Shown: positions 43,486-51,951, numbered from the stretch's first letter. The stretch is 64,000 nt of DNA from Flavobacterium sp. NKUCC04_CG (GCF_019345525.1 NZ_JAHKRA010000014.1:17701-81700); one strand, 5' to 3'. The notes: a model not told the origin generated them from the sequence alone. Made by a program: numbers and translations.

Positions 43486-44265
43486 TTATATTTTTGCGAT
43501 AATCGCTTCGATTTTTTCTCTTTCTTCGTCAGCGAGAACACTGTCAACTAAAATACGACCACTGTGCTCATCGGTAATGATTTTTTTACGTCCAGCAATT
43601 TCCATTTGAATTTGTGGAGGAATCGTAAAGTAAGATCCACCTGAAGCTCCTCTTTCGATAGATACTACAGCCAAACCATTGCGCACACCATTACGGATTC
43701 TAGTGTATGCTGACAACAAACGCTCTTCGATGTTTTCCTGAAACTCAATAGATTTCTCTAATAGTAATTTCTCTTCGCGTTCTGTTTCTGCCATAATGCT
43801 GTTTAACTCCGACTCTTTATGCTCCAAGTGTGTTTGTTTTGCACCTAAACGCTCTAAAGTTTCTGCAACATTGGTTTTCTTAAATTCGATACTGGCTTTC
43901 ATCTCTTTGATGTGCTTTTCAGCAAGCTCAATCTCTAGGTTTTGAAATTCAATCTCTTTAGTCAAAGAGTTAAATTCTCTATTGTTACGAACGTCTTTTT
44001 GTTGTTCAGTATATCTCTTTATAGAATCTTTGAAATTGTCAATAGAAGTTTTCTTTTCTTTGATTCCAGTTTCGATGTTGCTTAAATCGGATTGTAGTTT
44101 TTCTGAGCGCTTGCTTAATCCAGCAACTTCATCTTTTAAATCTTCTACTTCTAGAGGTAATTCCCCTCTCATATTTTTGATTTCGTCAATTCTAGAGTCA
44201 ATTAATTGCAAATCGAATAGCGCTCTTAATTTCTCCTCAACGGTTAATTCTTTTTTCTTTGTCAT
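43486..44265 (-). CDS. CT398-type coiled-coil protein with degenerate zinc ribbon
   Basis: A 259-aa protein. A long Glu/Lys-rich coiled coil covers about residues 10-180. The C-terminal domain has the backbone of the C4 zinc ribbon (IPPQIQMEIAGRKKIITDEHSGRILVD), but the two Cys pairs expected in the family are gone: the CGGC position reads SGGS and the CxxC position reads DEHS. No cysteine remains there, so it should not bind zinc in the usual way. It lies 2 bases after the Nif3-like gene, a pairing seen widely in bacteria. Its function is unknown. Confidence 0.85.
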   Translation of the reverse strand: MTKKKELTVEEKLRALFDLQLIDSRIDEIKNMRGELPLEVEDLKDEVAGLSKRSEKLQSDLSNIETGIKEKKTSIDNFKDSIKRYTEQQKDVRNNREFNSLTKEIEFQNLEIELAEKHIKEMKASIEFKKTNVAETLERLGAKQTHLEHKESELNSIMAETEREEKLLLEKSIEFQENIEERLLSAYTRIRNGVRNGLAVVSIERGASGGSYFTIPPQIQMEIAGRKKIITDEHSGRILVDSVLADEEREKIEAIIAKI

Positions 44266-44267
44266 AT

Positions 44268-45362
44268 CTATAAGTAGTTAACTGGATTTGTATTTATACT
44301 CGATAAAATAATTGCAAAATTAGGGATTTTTTTCGTAAGATAATCAACTATATAGTTTTTTGTATAACGTTCACTCTCAAAATGGCCAATATCAGCCAAA
44401 AGTATTTGATTTTCAGCTTCGTAAAATTGGTGATATTTTAAATCGGCAGTAATAAATGCATCTGCTCCTTGCTGAATTGCAGCTTTTATGGCAAAACTTC
44501 CCGAGCCTCCCAGTACTGCAACCCGTTTTATTGGACGAGAAAGGTATTCGCTATGTCGTATTCCTCCAGTTTGTGTTCGAATTTTGACGTGTTCTAAAAA
44601 CTCCTTTTCACTCATAGCAGTTTCCAATTCACCAATCATTCCCATACCGATATGTTGGTAACTGTTCTCTAGTGTATAGATTTCATAAGCGACTTCCTCA
44701 TAAGGATGTTGGTCAAATAGGGCTTGGAGAATTTGATGTTCCAAATGTTTTTCGTAGGTTACTTCGATTTTGGATTCTTCAATGTGTTCTAGTTGGTGTT
44801 TTTTGCCCACGTTTGGAATACTGTCTTGGTTTCCTTTAAAACTGCCCGTTCCTGTCGACACAAAACTACAAGAGTCGTAATTGCCAATGCAACCTGCACC
44901 AGCGCTAAATAAGGCTTGTTTTATGGATTCCGTTGCGTGTAGGGGAGCATAGGTAATCAGTTTTTTGATATAAGCCGTTTTCGGTAGTAATATTTTAGTA
45001 TTCGTCAGACCAAGTGCTTCACAGAAAATTTTGTTTACACCTTCTTTGTGGTTGTCCAAGGCTGTATGTACAGCATAAATAGCAATGTCGTTGCGTATGG
45101 CTTTAATCACTGCGCGTTCGACGTAATTTTTACCCGTAATTTTCTTTAAGCCAGAAAATAAAATCGGATGAAAACAGACAATTAAGTTACAGTTTTTTTC
45201 TAAGGCTTCGTCGATTACAGTCTCCAATGCATCGTGACAGACTAAGATGCCGTTGATGTCTTGCTGCGGATTTCCGACTAATAACCCTACATTGTCAAAG
45301 TCTTCTGCATAAGACAAAGGGGCCATTTCTTCGAGTATATCGATAATTTGTTTGATTTTCAT
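44268..45362 (-). CDS. Nif3/DUF34 family metal-binding protein with central insert
   Basis: A 364-aa protein with the Nif3-like metal-site motifs: DNVGLLVG, CHPILFSG, HTALDNHKEGVN and, near the end, DIGHFESE. A central insert of about 110 residues (YqfO/CutA-like) separates the two halves, as in the long bacterial form. A hydrolase role (GTP cyclohydrolase-like) has been suggested for the family but is unsettled. The frame opens at 45407, but the -7 box at 45405-45412 excludes that start, so Met 45362 is chosen. Confidence 0.88.
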   Translation of the reverse strand: MKIKQIIDILEEMAPLSYAEDFDNVGLLVGNPQQDINGILVCHDALETVIDEALEKNCNLIVCFHPILFSGLKKITGKNYVERAVIKAIRNDIAIYAVHTALDNHKEGVNKIFCEALGLTNTKILLPKTAYIKKLITYAPLHATESIKQALFSAGAGCIGNYDSCSFVSTGTGSFKGNQDSIPNVGKKHQLEHIEESKIEVTYEKHLEHQILQALFDQHPYEEVAYEIYTLENSYQHIGMGMIGELETAMSEKEFLEHVKIRTQTGGIRHSEYLSRPIKRVAVLGGSGSFAIKAAIQQGADAFITADLKYHQFYEAENQILLADIGHFESERYTKNYIVDYLTKKIPNFAIILSSINTNPVNYL

Positions 45363-45404
45363 TGTAGTAATATAAAACGTTGTCTTCTCCAAGGAGATAT
45401 TTCT

Positions 45405-45412
45405 CAAAGATA
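45405..45412 (-). promoter_or_regulatory. -7 box of the Nif3/CT398 operon
   Basis: TATCTTTG on the minus strand, 43 bases before the start at 45362. Confidence 0.6.
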
Positions 45413-45570
45413 AAAAAAAATGCTACTTTCGTCATATGAAATGGTCAAGAACACAGCGTTTGTTGTTCTAAAGACTATCTAACTAGGGGCAATGCCATTT
45501 AAGTTCATAAAAAACGAGGGTGAAAACAGGTTGCATTTTTAGGTCTCTTCAATAAATATAATAGCTATAG

Positions 45571-46605
45571 ATGAATTTAATTCGAAAAGTACTATTCCCC
45601 TTTTCCATTCTTTACGGTTGGATTACGAGTATTAGAAATATATTGTATCAGCGACAAATCTTTAAAAGACATACTTTTTCCATTCCCTTAATTGTTGTCG
45701 GAAATCTCAGTGTGGGTGGAACTGGCAAAACGCCAATGGTGGAGTATTTAATTCGATTATTGTCGGAGAAATACCCCATGGCAACCCTGAGTCGTGGTTA
45801 TAAAAGGAAGACTAAAGGATTTGTTTTGGCGGATAAGCATACCAAAATGGAAGATATAGGCGACGAGCCGTTTCAATATTTTCAAAAATTCCCTTCAATT
45901 AGCGTGGCAGTGGACGCCAATCGCGTACACGGGATCGAAGAATTGCAATTGAGAAAACCCCAACTGGAGTTGATTGTGCTCGACGATGCCTATCAGCATT
46001 TGCCGGTAAAGGCGAACATGAACATATTGTTAACCACCTACTCGGAGTTGTATAGCGACGACTGGATGTTGCCAACAGGTAATTTACGCGAGGGAAGAAA
46101 GGGCGCCCAACGCGCTCAAGTGGTTGTGGTAACCAAATGCCCAAAAGAAATCAGCAGCTCCGAGCAACAAGCCGTTGCTCAACGTTTGCAATTGCAGCAG
46201 CATCAGGCATTATTTTTCACTTATATAGAATATGCAGTAGAAATTTTTTCTAAAACAGAAAAATTAGCCCTATCTTTAATAGATAGAGATCAGGTGGTGT
46301 TGGTTGCAGGTATTGCTAAGCCTAAAAGTTTTTTTGATTATTTAAAAACGAGTGCAACGCAATGTTTGACTTATCCAGATCATCACGCTTTTTCGGATAG
46401 CGATTTGGAATTGATTTTAAAAACCGCAGCTGGTCGAAAAATCATTACCACCGAAAAAGATTATATGAGACTACAAGAGGTATTGCCTTCTGATCAATTA
46501 TATTATTTACCCATTCAAACGGCGTTTGTTAATAAGGCTGCGGCGTTTGATCAAATCCTTTTAAACTATGTGGAACAAAATTCAAGAAACAGTTCAATAT
46601 CTTAA
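45571..46605 (+). CDS. lpxK: Tetraacyldisaccharide 4'-kinase
   Basis: A 344-aa membrane-associated kinase that phosphorylates the lipid A precursor to lipid IVA. An N-terminal hydrophobic helix (VLFPFSILYGWITSI) precedes the P-loop VGGTGKTPMVEYLI (about residues 50-63). YKRKTKG, LDDAYQHL and TTEKDYMRL are the expected later motifs. The last 38 bases overlap the start of the PNP gene in another frame, so the two are probably translationally coupled. Confidence 0.95.
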   Translation: MNLIRKVLFPFSILYGWITSIRNILYQRQIFKRHTFSIPLIVVGNLSVGGTGKTPMVEYLIRLLSEKYPMATLSRGYKRKTKGFVLADKHTKMEDIGDEPFQYFQKFPSISVAVDANRVHGIEELQLRKPQLELIVLDDAYQHLPVKANMNILLTTYSELYSDDWMLPTGNLREGRKGAQRAQVVVVTKCPKEISSSEQQAVAQRLQLQQHQALFFTYIEYAVEIFSKTEKLALSLIDRDQVVLVAGIAKPKSFFDYLKTSATQCLTYPDHHAFSDSDLELILKTAAGRKIITTEKDYMRLQEVLPSDQLYYLPIQTAFVNKAAAFDQILLNYVEQNSRNSSIS

Positions 46606-47380
46606 AGAGAAAACCGGTTTTCAACCCGAAATAGGGATTGTATTGGGGTCGGGATTGGGAAATTTTACTGCAGAAATAAATATAGAACACAGCATACCTT
46701 ATTCGGAGATTCCCAACTTTCCTACATCAACAGTAGAGGGGCATAAAGGTAAATTGATTTTAGGTACTATCGGTACTAAAAAAGTCCTGGCGATGCAGGG
46801 GCGTTTTCATTATTATGAGGGTTATGACTTACAACAAGTGACTTTCCCCATTCGTGTCATGAAATATATGGGAGCGGATAAGTTGATTGTTTCCAATGCC
46901 TCTGGAGGAGTGAATCCAGATTTTAAAGTAGGTGATGTGATGATGATATTGGATCATATTAATTTTATGCCTGAACATCCTTTACGTGGAAAAAATGATG
47001 AACGCATGGGACCTCGTTTTTTAAATATGCATCACGCTTATAGCCCGAATTTAATTGGTAATGCTCGTGAAATAGCTAAAAAACATCAAATTGACTTAAA
47101 AGAAGGTGTTTATTTTGGATTGCAAGGGCCTACCTTTGAAACCTTGGCAGAATATAAAATGGTCCGTATTCTAGGCGGAGATTGTGTGGGCATGTCAACG
47201 GTTTCTGAAATTATCGTAGCGCGACATATGGATATGGAGTGTTTTGGTATTTCTATTATCTCCGATATGGGTGATGAAACGGGAATTACACAACTAAGTC
47301 ATGAAGAGGTATTAAAAGCAGTCCAAGGTGCCGAACCTCATGCGCGAAAATTAATTAGGGAATTGATTTTGGGTATGTAG
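46568..47380 (+). CDS. Purine-nucleoside phosphorylase
   Basis: A 270-aa enzyme of the trimeric PNP type that phosphorolyses inosine and guanosine. VLGSGLGNF is the phosphate loop, GRFHYYEGY and SNASGGVNP form the nucleoside site, and MSTVSEIIVARHM is the conserved late motif. The start is the ATG inside the end of lpxK; the N-terminus MWNKIQETVQYL is normal for the family. Pairing with lpxK has no obvious metabolic logic. Confidence 0.94.
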   Translation: MWNKIQETVQYLKEKTGFQPEIGIVLGSGLGNFTAEINIEHSIPYSEIPNFPTSTVEGHKGKLILGTIGTKKVLAMQGRFHYYEGYDLQQVTFPIRVMKYMGADKLIVSNASGGVNPDFKVGDVMMILDHINFMPEHPLRGKNDERMGPRFLNMHHAYSPNLIGNAREIAKKHQIDLKEGVYFGLQGPTFETLAEYKMVRILGGDCVGMSTVSEIIVARHMDMECFGISIISDMGDETGITQLSHEEVLKAVQGAEPHARKLIRELILGM

Positions 47381-47414
47381 CTTATTCGCAGTTTTGTGAA
47401 TGTGCGAATAAGCT
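47379..47414 (+). terminator. Hairpin after the PNP gene
   Basis: AGCTTATTCGCA and TGCGAATAAGCT form a 12-bp stem beginning in the stop codon. There is no long T-run, so it is a weak terminator. Confidence 0.55.
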
Positions 47415-47454
47415 TATTGTGCTTCCATAGAACTATTGCCTCCATTGATAGGTC

Positions 47455-48450
47455 TTAGGATAGTTTTTTGATTAAGTCGATAATGCGAGAGGAATATCCA
47501 ACTTCATTATCATACCATCCTACCACTTTAACCATTTTGCCTAAGGCAGAAGTCAATTGAGCATCAAATAAACAAGAATTCGGATTTCCGATAATGTCTA
47601 CCGATACTATAGGGTCTTCGGTATAGTCCAAAATCCCTTTTAGGGTGGTCTCTGCTGCTTTTTTAAACGCCGCATTGATTTCGTCTATACTGACTTCTCT
47701 TTGTACGTAACAGGTGATGTCGGTTAGCGAGCCATCTGGTACGGGAACACGGATACCTCCACCGCCGATTTTGCCTTCATATTCAGGGAAAATTTTCGTT
47801 AGCGCTTTGGCTGCACCTGTAGTAGTTGGAACTATAGATTGGGCCGCGCCTCTGGCACGTCTGAGGTCTTTGTGGGGCTGATCGTGTAAACTTTGATCGG
47901 TAGTATACGAGTGTATAGTCGTGATATAAGCTTGTTCGATACCGCAGAGTTCTTGGAGTACTTTAATCATTGGAGCAGCATTGTTGGTGGTGCAACTCGC
48001 ATTGGAGATGATCAGTTCATCGCCATGGAGGATGTCTTCATTAACCCCCAATACCACGGTTTTAATACTGTTGTCATCTGGGGGAACAGAAAGTATTACC
48101 CGTTTAGCACCTTGCTTTAAATGTGGTTCTAGCGAAGCGTAGGTTTTGCGTTTGCCGGTGGCTTCAATTACAAAATCAATATTTAGAGATTTCCAATCAA
48201 TATTTTCTATGTCAGCCTGTTGCAAATAGCGTATGCTGTCGCTACCGACTAAAAGATGGTCGTCGTCGTGACCGACTTTCTCCGGAAGTATGCCGTGTAT
48301 GCTGTCGTATTTTAATAAGTGGGCCATAGTGTGTATATCAGCTAAATCATTAACTGCTACAACTTCAATGGAAGGGTGTTGGCGCAATAGTCTAAAGAGT
48401 GTTCTACCGATACGTCCAAAACCGTTGATTGCTATATGTATTTTTTGCAT
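47455..48450 (-). CDS. gap: Glyceraldehyde-3-phosphate dehydrogenase
   Basis: A 331-aa glycolytic enzyme. The NAD site INGFGRIGR is at the N-terminus, catalytic Cys in SNASCTTN is near residue 150, and the phosphate site includes TGAAKAL. WYDNEVGYSSR is the C-terminal motif. It follows lipA on the same strand but is separated by a terminator, so it probably has its own promoter. Whether it is the only GAPDH of the cell cannot be told here. Confidence 0.96.
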   Translation of the reverse strand: MQKIHIAINGFGRIGRTLFRLLRQHPSIEVVAVNDLADIHTMAHLLKYDSIHGILPEKVGHDDDHLLVGSDSIRYLQQADIENIDWKSLNIDFVIEATGKRKTYASLEPHLKQGAKRVILSVPPDDNSIKTVVLGVNEDILHGDELIISNASCTTNNAAPMIKVLQELCGIEQAYITTIHSYTTDQSLHDQPHKDLRRARGAAQSIVPTTTGAAKALTKIFPEYEGKIGGGGIRVPVPDGSLTDITCYVQREVSIDEINAAFKKAAETTLKGILDYTEDPIVSVDIIGNPNSCLFDAQLTSALGKMVKVVGWYDNEVGYSSRIIDLIKKLS

Positions 48451-48454
48451 AAAA

Positions 48455-48489
48455 AAACTAAAAAAGCAAGGTCGCTTTTACAAGCGACC
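48455..48489 (-). terminator. Terminator of lipA
   Basis: GGTCGCTT-GTAA-AAGCGACC on the minus strand, followed by a U-rich tail. It lies between lipA and gap. Confidence 0.82.
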
Positions 48490-48496
48490 CATGAGA

Positions 48497-49369
48497 TTAT
48501 AAAAGGTGTTTTTGAGCTTTATAAGAGGAGCGTACCAAAGCACCGCTTTCCACATGTCTAAAGCCTAAGTCCAAACCGATTTCTTCGTATTTTTTGAATT
48601 GGTCGGGTGTGATAAATTGTTTTACTGGTAAATGTTTTTTACTCGGTTGTAAATACTGTCCGATGGTTAATACATCTAAATTAACACTTCTCAAATCGTT
48701 CATCGTTTGAATGACTTCAGCTTCAGTTTCGCCCAATCCCAACATGATTCCCGATTTGGTTCTGTTGATACCGCTTGCTTTTAAATATCGTAATACTTCC
48801 AAACTACGATCGTATTTAGCTTGGATTCGCACTTCACGAGTCAATCGACGTACGGTTTCCATATTGTGAGAAACCACTTCCGGATGTACCTCAATAATTC
48901 GGTCAATATTTCTTTCAATCCCTTGAAAGTCGGGTATCAAGGTTTCCATTGTAGTCTCCAAATTCATTCTGCGGACAGCTTGAACGGTTTCTGCCCAGAT
49001 GATTGAACCACCATCTTTTAAGTCGTCGCGGTCAACACTGGTCAAAACCGCGTGTTTGATGTTCATCAATTTAATCGAACGAGCTACTTTCTCCGGTTCA
49101 TCCCAATCCACCGTTTCCGGGCGACCGGTTTTAACACCGCAAAAACCACATGATCTCGTACATACATTTCCAAGTATCATAAACGTAGCAGTACCTTCTC
49201 CCCAGCATTCCCCCATATTAGGGCAACTACCAGATGTACAAATCGTATTTAATTTATATTTGTCAACCAAACCTCTAAGTTCCGTGTATTTTTGACCCGT
49301 AGGCAATTTTACTCGAAGCCACTTTGGTTTCCCTTGCGGGAGTATATTTGATTCTAAAACAGTTTCCAT
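48497..49369 (-). CDS. lipA: Lipoyl synthase
   Basis: A 290-aa radical-SAM enzyme that inserts sulfur into octanoylated carrier proteins. The auxiliary Fe-S cluster motif is [12 protein letters not shown] (about residues 44-55), and the radical-SAM motif is CTRSCGFC. The closing RSSYKA holds the conserved Ser ligand. A -7 box lies 24 bases upstream. No lipB is adjacent. Confidence 0.96.
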   Translation of the reverse strand: METVLESNILPQGKPKWLRVKLPTGQKYTELRGLVDKYKLNTICTSGSCPNMGECWGEGTATFMILGNVCTRSCGFCGVKTGRPETVDWDEPEKVARSIKLMNIKHAVLTSVDRDDLKDGGSIIWAETVQAVRRMNLETTMETLIPDFQGIERNIDRIIEVHPEVVSHNMETVRRLTREVRIQAKYDRSLEVLRYLKASGINRTKSGIMLGLGETEAEVIQTMNDLRSVNLDVLTIGQYLQPSKKHLPVKQFITPDQFKKYEEIGLDLGFRHVESGALVRSSYKAQKHLL

Positions 49370-49392
49370 AATAAAGAAGTTCTTTCTATGGC

Positions 49393-49400
49393 AAAGATAA
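49393..49400 (-). promoter_or_regulatory. -7 box of lipA
   Basis: TATCTTTG on the minus strand, 24 bases before the lipA start. Confidence 0.55.
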
Positions 49401-49447
49401 TTAATTTTATTCTTCTAGACGTCTATTCTTCGTTTCGTTTATTCTTT

Positions 49448-49655
49448 TATACGCCCATGTGTCTATACGCCGATATGTCCATACGCCTATGTGTCTATAC
49501 GCCTATGTGTCTATACGCCTATATGTCTATACGCCTATACGCCTATGTGTCTATACGCCTATATGTTTATACGCCTATGTGTTTATACGCCCATGTGTTT
49601 ATATGCCCATGTGTCTATACGCCTATGTGTCTATACGCCTATCAGCGTATTCGCT
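49448..49655 (+). repeat. Tandem octamer array B (26 units)
   Basis: Twenty-six 8-bp units in unbroken phase. TATACGCC alternates with TATGTGTC, TATATGTC, CATGTGTT and similar units, and the array ends in TATCAGCG, TATTCGCT. Units fit YATNNGYN with one exception (GATATGTC). It has the same polarity as arrays A and C. Its right end is 5 bases from the stop codon of the four-helix-bundle gene. Frames read through it are not genes. Confidence 0.95.
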
Positions 49656-49660
49656 TTAAA

Positions 49661-50026
49661 TCAAAAATCCTCCTTTATTCTGTTGGACAAGGCATTTAAT
49701 TGATTGGTTATGATTTCAAGTTTTTCCCTTAAAAGGATGTATTGATCTTTACTGATGAGTTCTAAGTCGTTTGATAGAATCAAAAAGTTTAATACTTCAA
49801 CAGCTGAGCTAAAACTTTGATTGATGAATTTAGCTTTGTCCTTTGGAGTATTTCTAGCTGTTCCCTCTGCAATGTTTGCCGAAATGCTCAGTGTAGCTCT
49901 TCTGATTTGTGAGGTAAGACCAAATTTTTCGTATTCAGGAAACCGGGAAGTGAGGATATAGATGTCTTTCGTGTACTCCTTGGCGTTTTGCCAAACCCTT
50001 AATTTTTCAAAATAAAATTCTCTCAT
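49661..50026 (-). CDS. Four-helix-bundle protein (S23/IVS-encoded family)
   Basis: A 121-aa protein of the S23/23S-rRNA-intervening-sequence family. FEKLRVWQNAKEYTKDIY starts helix 1, GLTSQIRRATLSISANIAEGTAR is the family hallmark, and two further helices follow. Members occur inside 23S rRNA insertions or as solitary genes, and the fold is shared with the Avd accessory protein of diversity-generating retroelements. No reverse transcriptase or rRNA is in this window. It sits alone between octamer arrays B and C, with its 3' end touching B. Its function is unknown. Confidence 0.88.
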   Translation of the reverse strand: MREFYFEKLRVWQNAKEYTKDIYILTSRFPEYEKFGLTSQIRRATLSISANIAEGTARNTPKDKAKFINQSFSSAVEVLNFLILSNDLELISKDQYILLREKLEIITNQLNALSNRIKEDF

Positions 50027-50186
50027 TTTTTATTGTTTTTATAGGTTAATGTCCATCGATTACTTGTTCGAAATGACTGTTATACTGGTAAAAACAATTT
50101 CACGGAATTGTTACTGATTAGCGTAGCCGATTACGAAAGTTTTTTTTGATATTTAATTCTAAAAGTAGTTTTTTTTTCAATATGCC

Positions 50187-50346
50187 CATTCGCCCATTCG
50201 CCCATTCGCCCATTCGCGTATCAGCGTATCAGCGTATCAGCGTATCAGCGTATCAGCGTATCAGCGTATCAGCGTATCAGCGTATCAGCGTATCTGCGTA
50301 TCTGCGTATCTGCGTATCTGCGTATCTGCGTATCTGCGTATCAGCA
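50187..50346 (+). repeat. Tandem octamer array C (20 units)
   Basis: Four CATTCGC(C/G) units, nine TATCAGCG, six TATCTGCG and a terminal TATCAGCA followed by AA run in perfect phase. It has the same left-to-right order and end sequence as array A. The frame through it joins the nhaA frame, but the nhaA promoter lies to its right. Confidence 0.95.
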
Positions 50347-50360
50347 AATCCAACAATACA

Positions 50361-50392
50361 TTTGTCTAAAAAACTTAAAAAAAGTATCTTCG
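50361..50392 (+). promoter_or_regulatory. Promoter of nhaA
   Basis: TTTG (50361-50364), 20 bases, TATCTTCG (50385-50392). It lies between array C and the ATG, so the array is not in the transcript. Confidence 0.65.
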
Positions 50393-50415
50393 TTGCAAAT
50401 AATAAAATAAAAAAC

Positions 50416-51750
50416 ATGGAGCAACAAATTAAGAGTACCCCTATAGAAAGATGGATTACCAATCCTTTAAGTCGATGGGCCAGTAAATCTACTTCAGGTG
50501 GTATCGTTTTATTTCTTGCGGCTTTGATCGCTATTTTTATGGCCAATTCCCCTTGGGCAGAGTGGTATCACCACCTTTGGGAACACAAAATAGGTATTGG
50601 GTTTGACAATGAATTATTTTTGAATTTAAGTCTTCATCATTGGGTTAATGATGGTTTGATGGCTGTTTTCTTTTTTGTTGTGGGATTGGAATTAAAACGC
50701 GAATTAACTTCTGGAGAACTCTCTTCTCCAAAGAAAGCGATGTTACCGATTATTGCAGCTCTTGGAGGAATGGTTGTTCCGGCCTTGATTTATACTTTTT
50801 TTGCTTTTGGAACTGATGCGGCACACGGTTGGGGAATTCCGATGGCGACAGATATTGCGTTTGCTTTGGGGGTTTTACATCTCTTAGGCGATCGTGTTCC
50901 TGTATCGCTAAAGGTGTTTTTAACTGCTTTAGCCATCGCAGATGATTTGGGAGCAGTATTGGTAATCGCGATTTTTTATACCTCAGAGCTATCGATGATG
51001 CATTTGGGAATAGGACTTGGTTTTTTCTTGGTTTTGGTAATCAGCAATATTATTGGAATTAAAAATGTGTTATACTATGCGATAATAGGTATAGGTGGAG
51101 TTTGGTTGGCATTTTTGCTATCGGGTGTTCACGCAACCATAGCGGCGGTTTTGGTAGCCTTTGCTATACCGTCAACAGCACGAGTAGGTGAAAGTTATTT
51201 CGTTCAAAAAATGAATCTTTTGCGCGACCGTTTTAGAGGATTAGATCCCAAGGAAAAAATATCAAAATTGACAACGGAGCAGGTATATATCGTCGAAGAA
51301 ATGGATACCTTGTGTACAGATGTAATTCCGTTATCCTACCGTTTGGAACACGGCATGCATGGATTTGTAAGTTTTGTTGTTATGCCGGTTTTTGCTTTGG
51401 CTAATGCAGCTATTCCAATTTCCATGGGTGAAGGCGGAGGACTGAGTTATGTGACCATGGGTGTGGCGTTAGGATTGCTATTAGGTAAGGTAATAGGAGT
51501 TTCTGGATTGACGGCCTTATTGATTAAAACCAAATTGGTAAAAATGCCGGAAGGGATGACTTATACCAATTTATTTGGTTTGGGATTCTTGGCGGCTATC
51601 GGATTTACTATGTCGTTGTTTGTAACCGAATTGGCTTTTGATGCACAGTTACATCCCGAATATCCTGGTCAAGCTAAATTGGGAATCTTGATAGCTTCCG
51701 GATTAGGGGGACTTATAGGTTTTTTACTATTAAATAGAAAAGCTAAATAA
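50416..51750 (+). CDS. nhaA: Na+/H+ antiporter NhaA
   Basis: A 444-aa inner-membrane antiporter with about 12 helices that exchanges Na+ or Li+ for protons. The ion-binding Asp pair is in ALAIADDLGAVLVIAIF, MATDIAFALGVL precedes it, and the late GIGFTMSLF-like motif reads AAIGFTMSLFVTELAF. The frame is open a further 90 codons upstream through array C, but the promoter at 50361-50392 and the family N-terminus (MEQQIKSTPIERW) fix the start at 50416. Confidence 0.95.
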   Translation: MEQQIKSTPIERWITNPLSRWASKSTSGGIVLFLAALIAIFMANSPWAEWYHHLWEHKIGIGFDNELFLNLSLHHWVNDGLMAVFFFVVGLELKRELTSGELSSPKKAMLPIIAALGGMVVPALIYTFFAFGTDAAHGWGIPMATDIAFALGVLHLLGDRVPVSLKVFLTALAIADDLGAVLVIAIFYTSELSMMHLGIGLGFFLVLVISNIIGIKNVLYYAIIGIGGVWLAFLLSGVHATIAAVLVAFAIPSTARVGESYFVQKMNLLRDRFRGLDPKEKISKLTTEQVYIVEEMDTLCTDVIPLSYRLEHGMHGFVSFVVMPVFALANAAIPISMGEGGGLSYVTMGVALGLLLGKVIGVSGLTALLIKTKLVKMPEGMTYTNLFGLGFLAAIGFTMSLFVTELAFDAQLHPEYPGQAKLGILIASGLGGLIGFLLLNRKAK

Positions 51751-51754
51751 CTTT

Positions 51755-51850
51755 TGGAGTTTGGGCGTTTCCCTTCGGGTCAGGCCTTTCATTATATCTT
51801 TGTCTTCACTATCGTTACGACAAAGGATGCCATTTCAGTCCTTAACGCTA
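51755..51850. repeat. Probable dispersed intergenic repeat element
   Basis: About 95 bases starting near GGGCGTTTCCCTTCGGGTC and ending near CCTTAACGC, with an internal stem CTTTGTC/GACAAAG. I recall closely similar elements after genes in many Flavobacteriaceae genomes; only one copy is visible in this window. Confidence 0.5.
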
Positions 51851-51920
51851 CGGTTGAATAGGGAGAAGTACGGTTAAAATCAAAACCAGAATAACAGCAA
51901 TTATACTAGCTACAAAAAGC

Positions 51921-51928
51921 TATATTTG
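51921..51928 (+). promoter_or_regulatory. -7 box of the second ABC-F gene
   Basis: TATATTTG, 24 bases before the ATG. Confidence 0.6.
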
Positions 51929-51951
51929 CAAAATAGATAAAAAACGATTCG

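Noticed and set aside
49388..49703. Three + strand frames through array B (YTPMCLYAYVSIRL-type)
   Set aside because: Same artefact of the octamer repeat; no promoter or family resemblance.
3315..50346. Octamer arrays as CRISPR arrays
   Set aside because: Units are 8 bp without unique spacers, and no cas gene is present.
49661..50346. Diversity-generating retroelement
   Set aside because: Only an Avd-fold-like protein is present; no reverse transcriptase and no template/variable repeat pair with adenine-specific changes was seen.
50277..50546. Minus-strand frame with RRYADTQI repeats
   Set aside because: Arises from TATCTGCG units and overlaps nhaA antisense.
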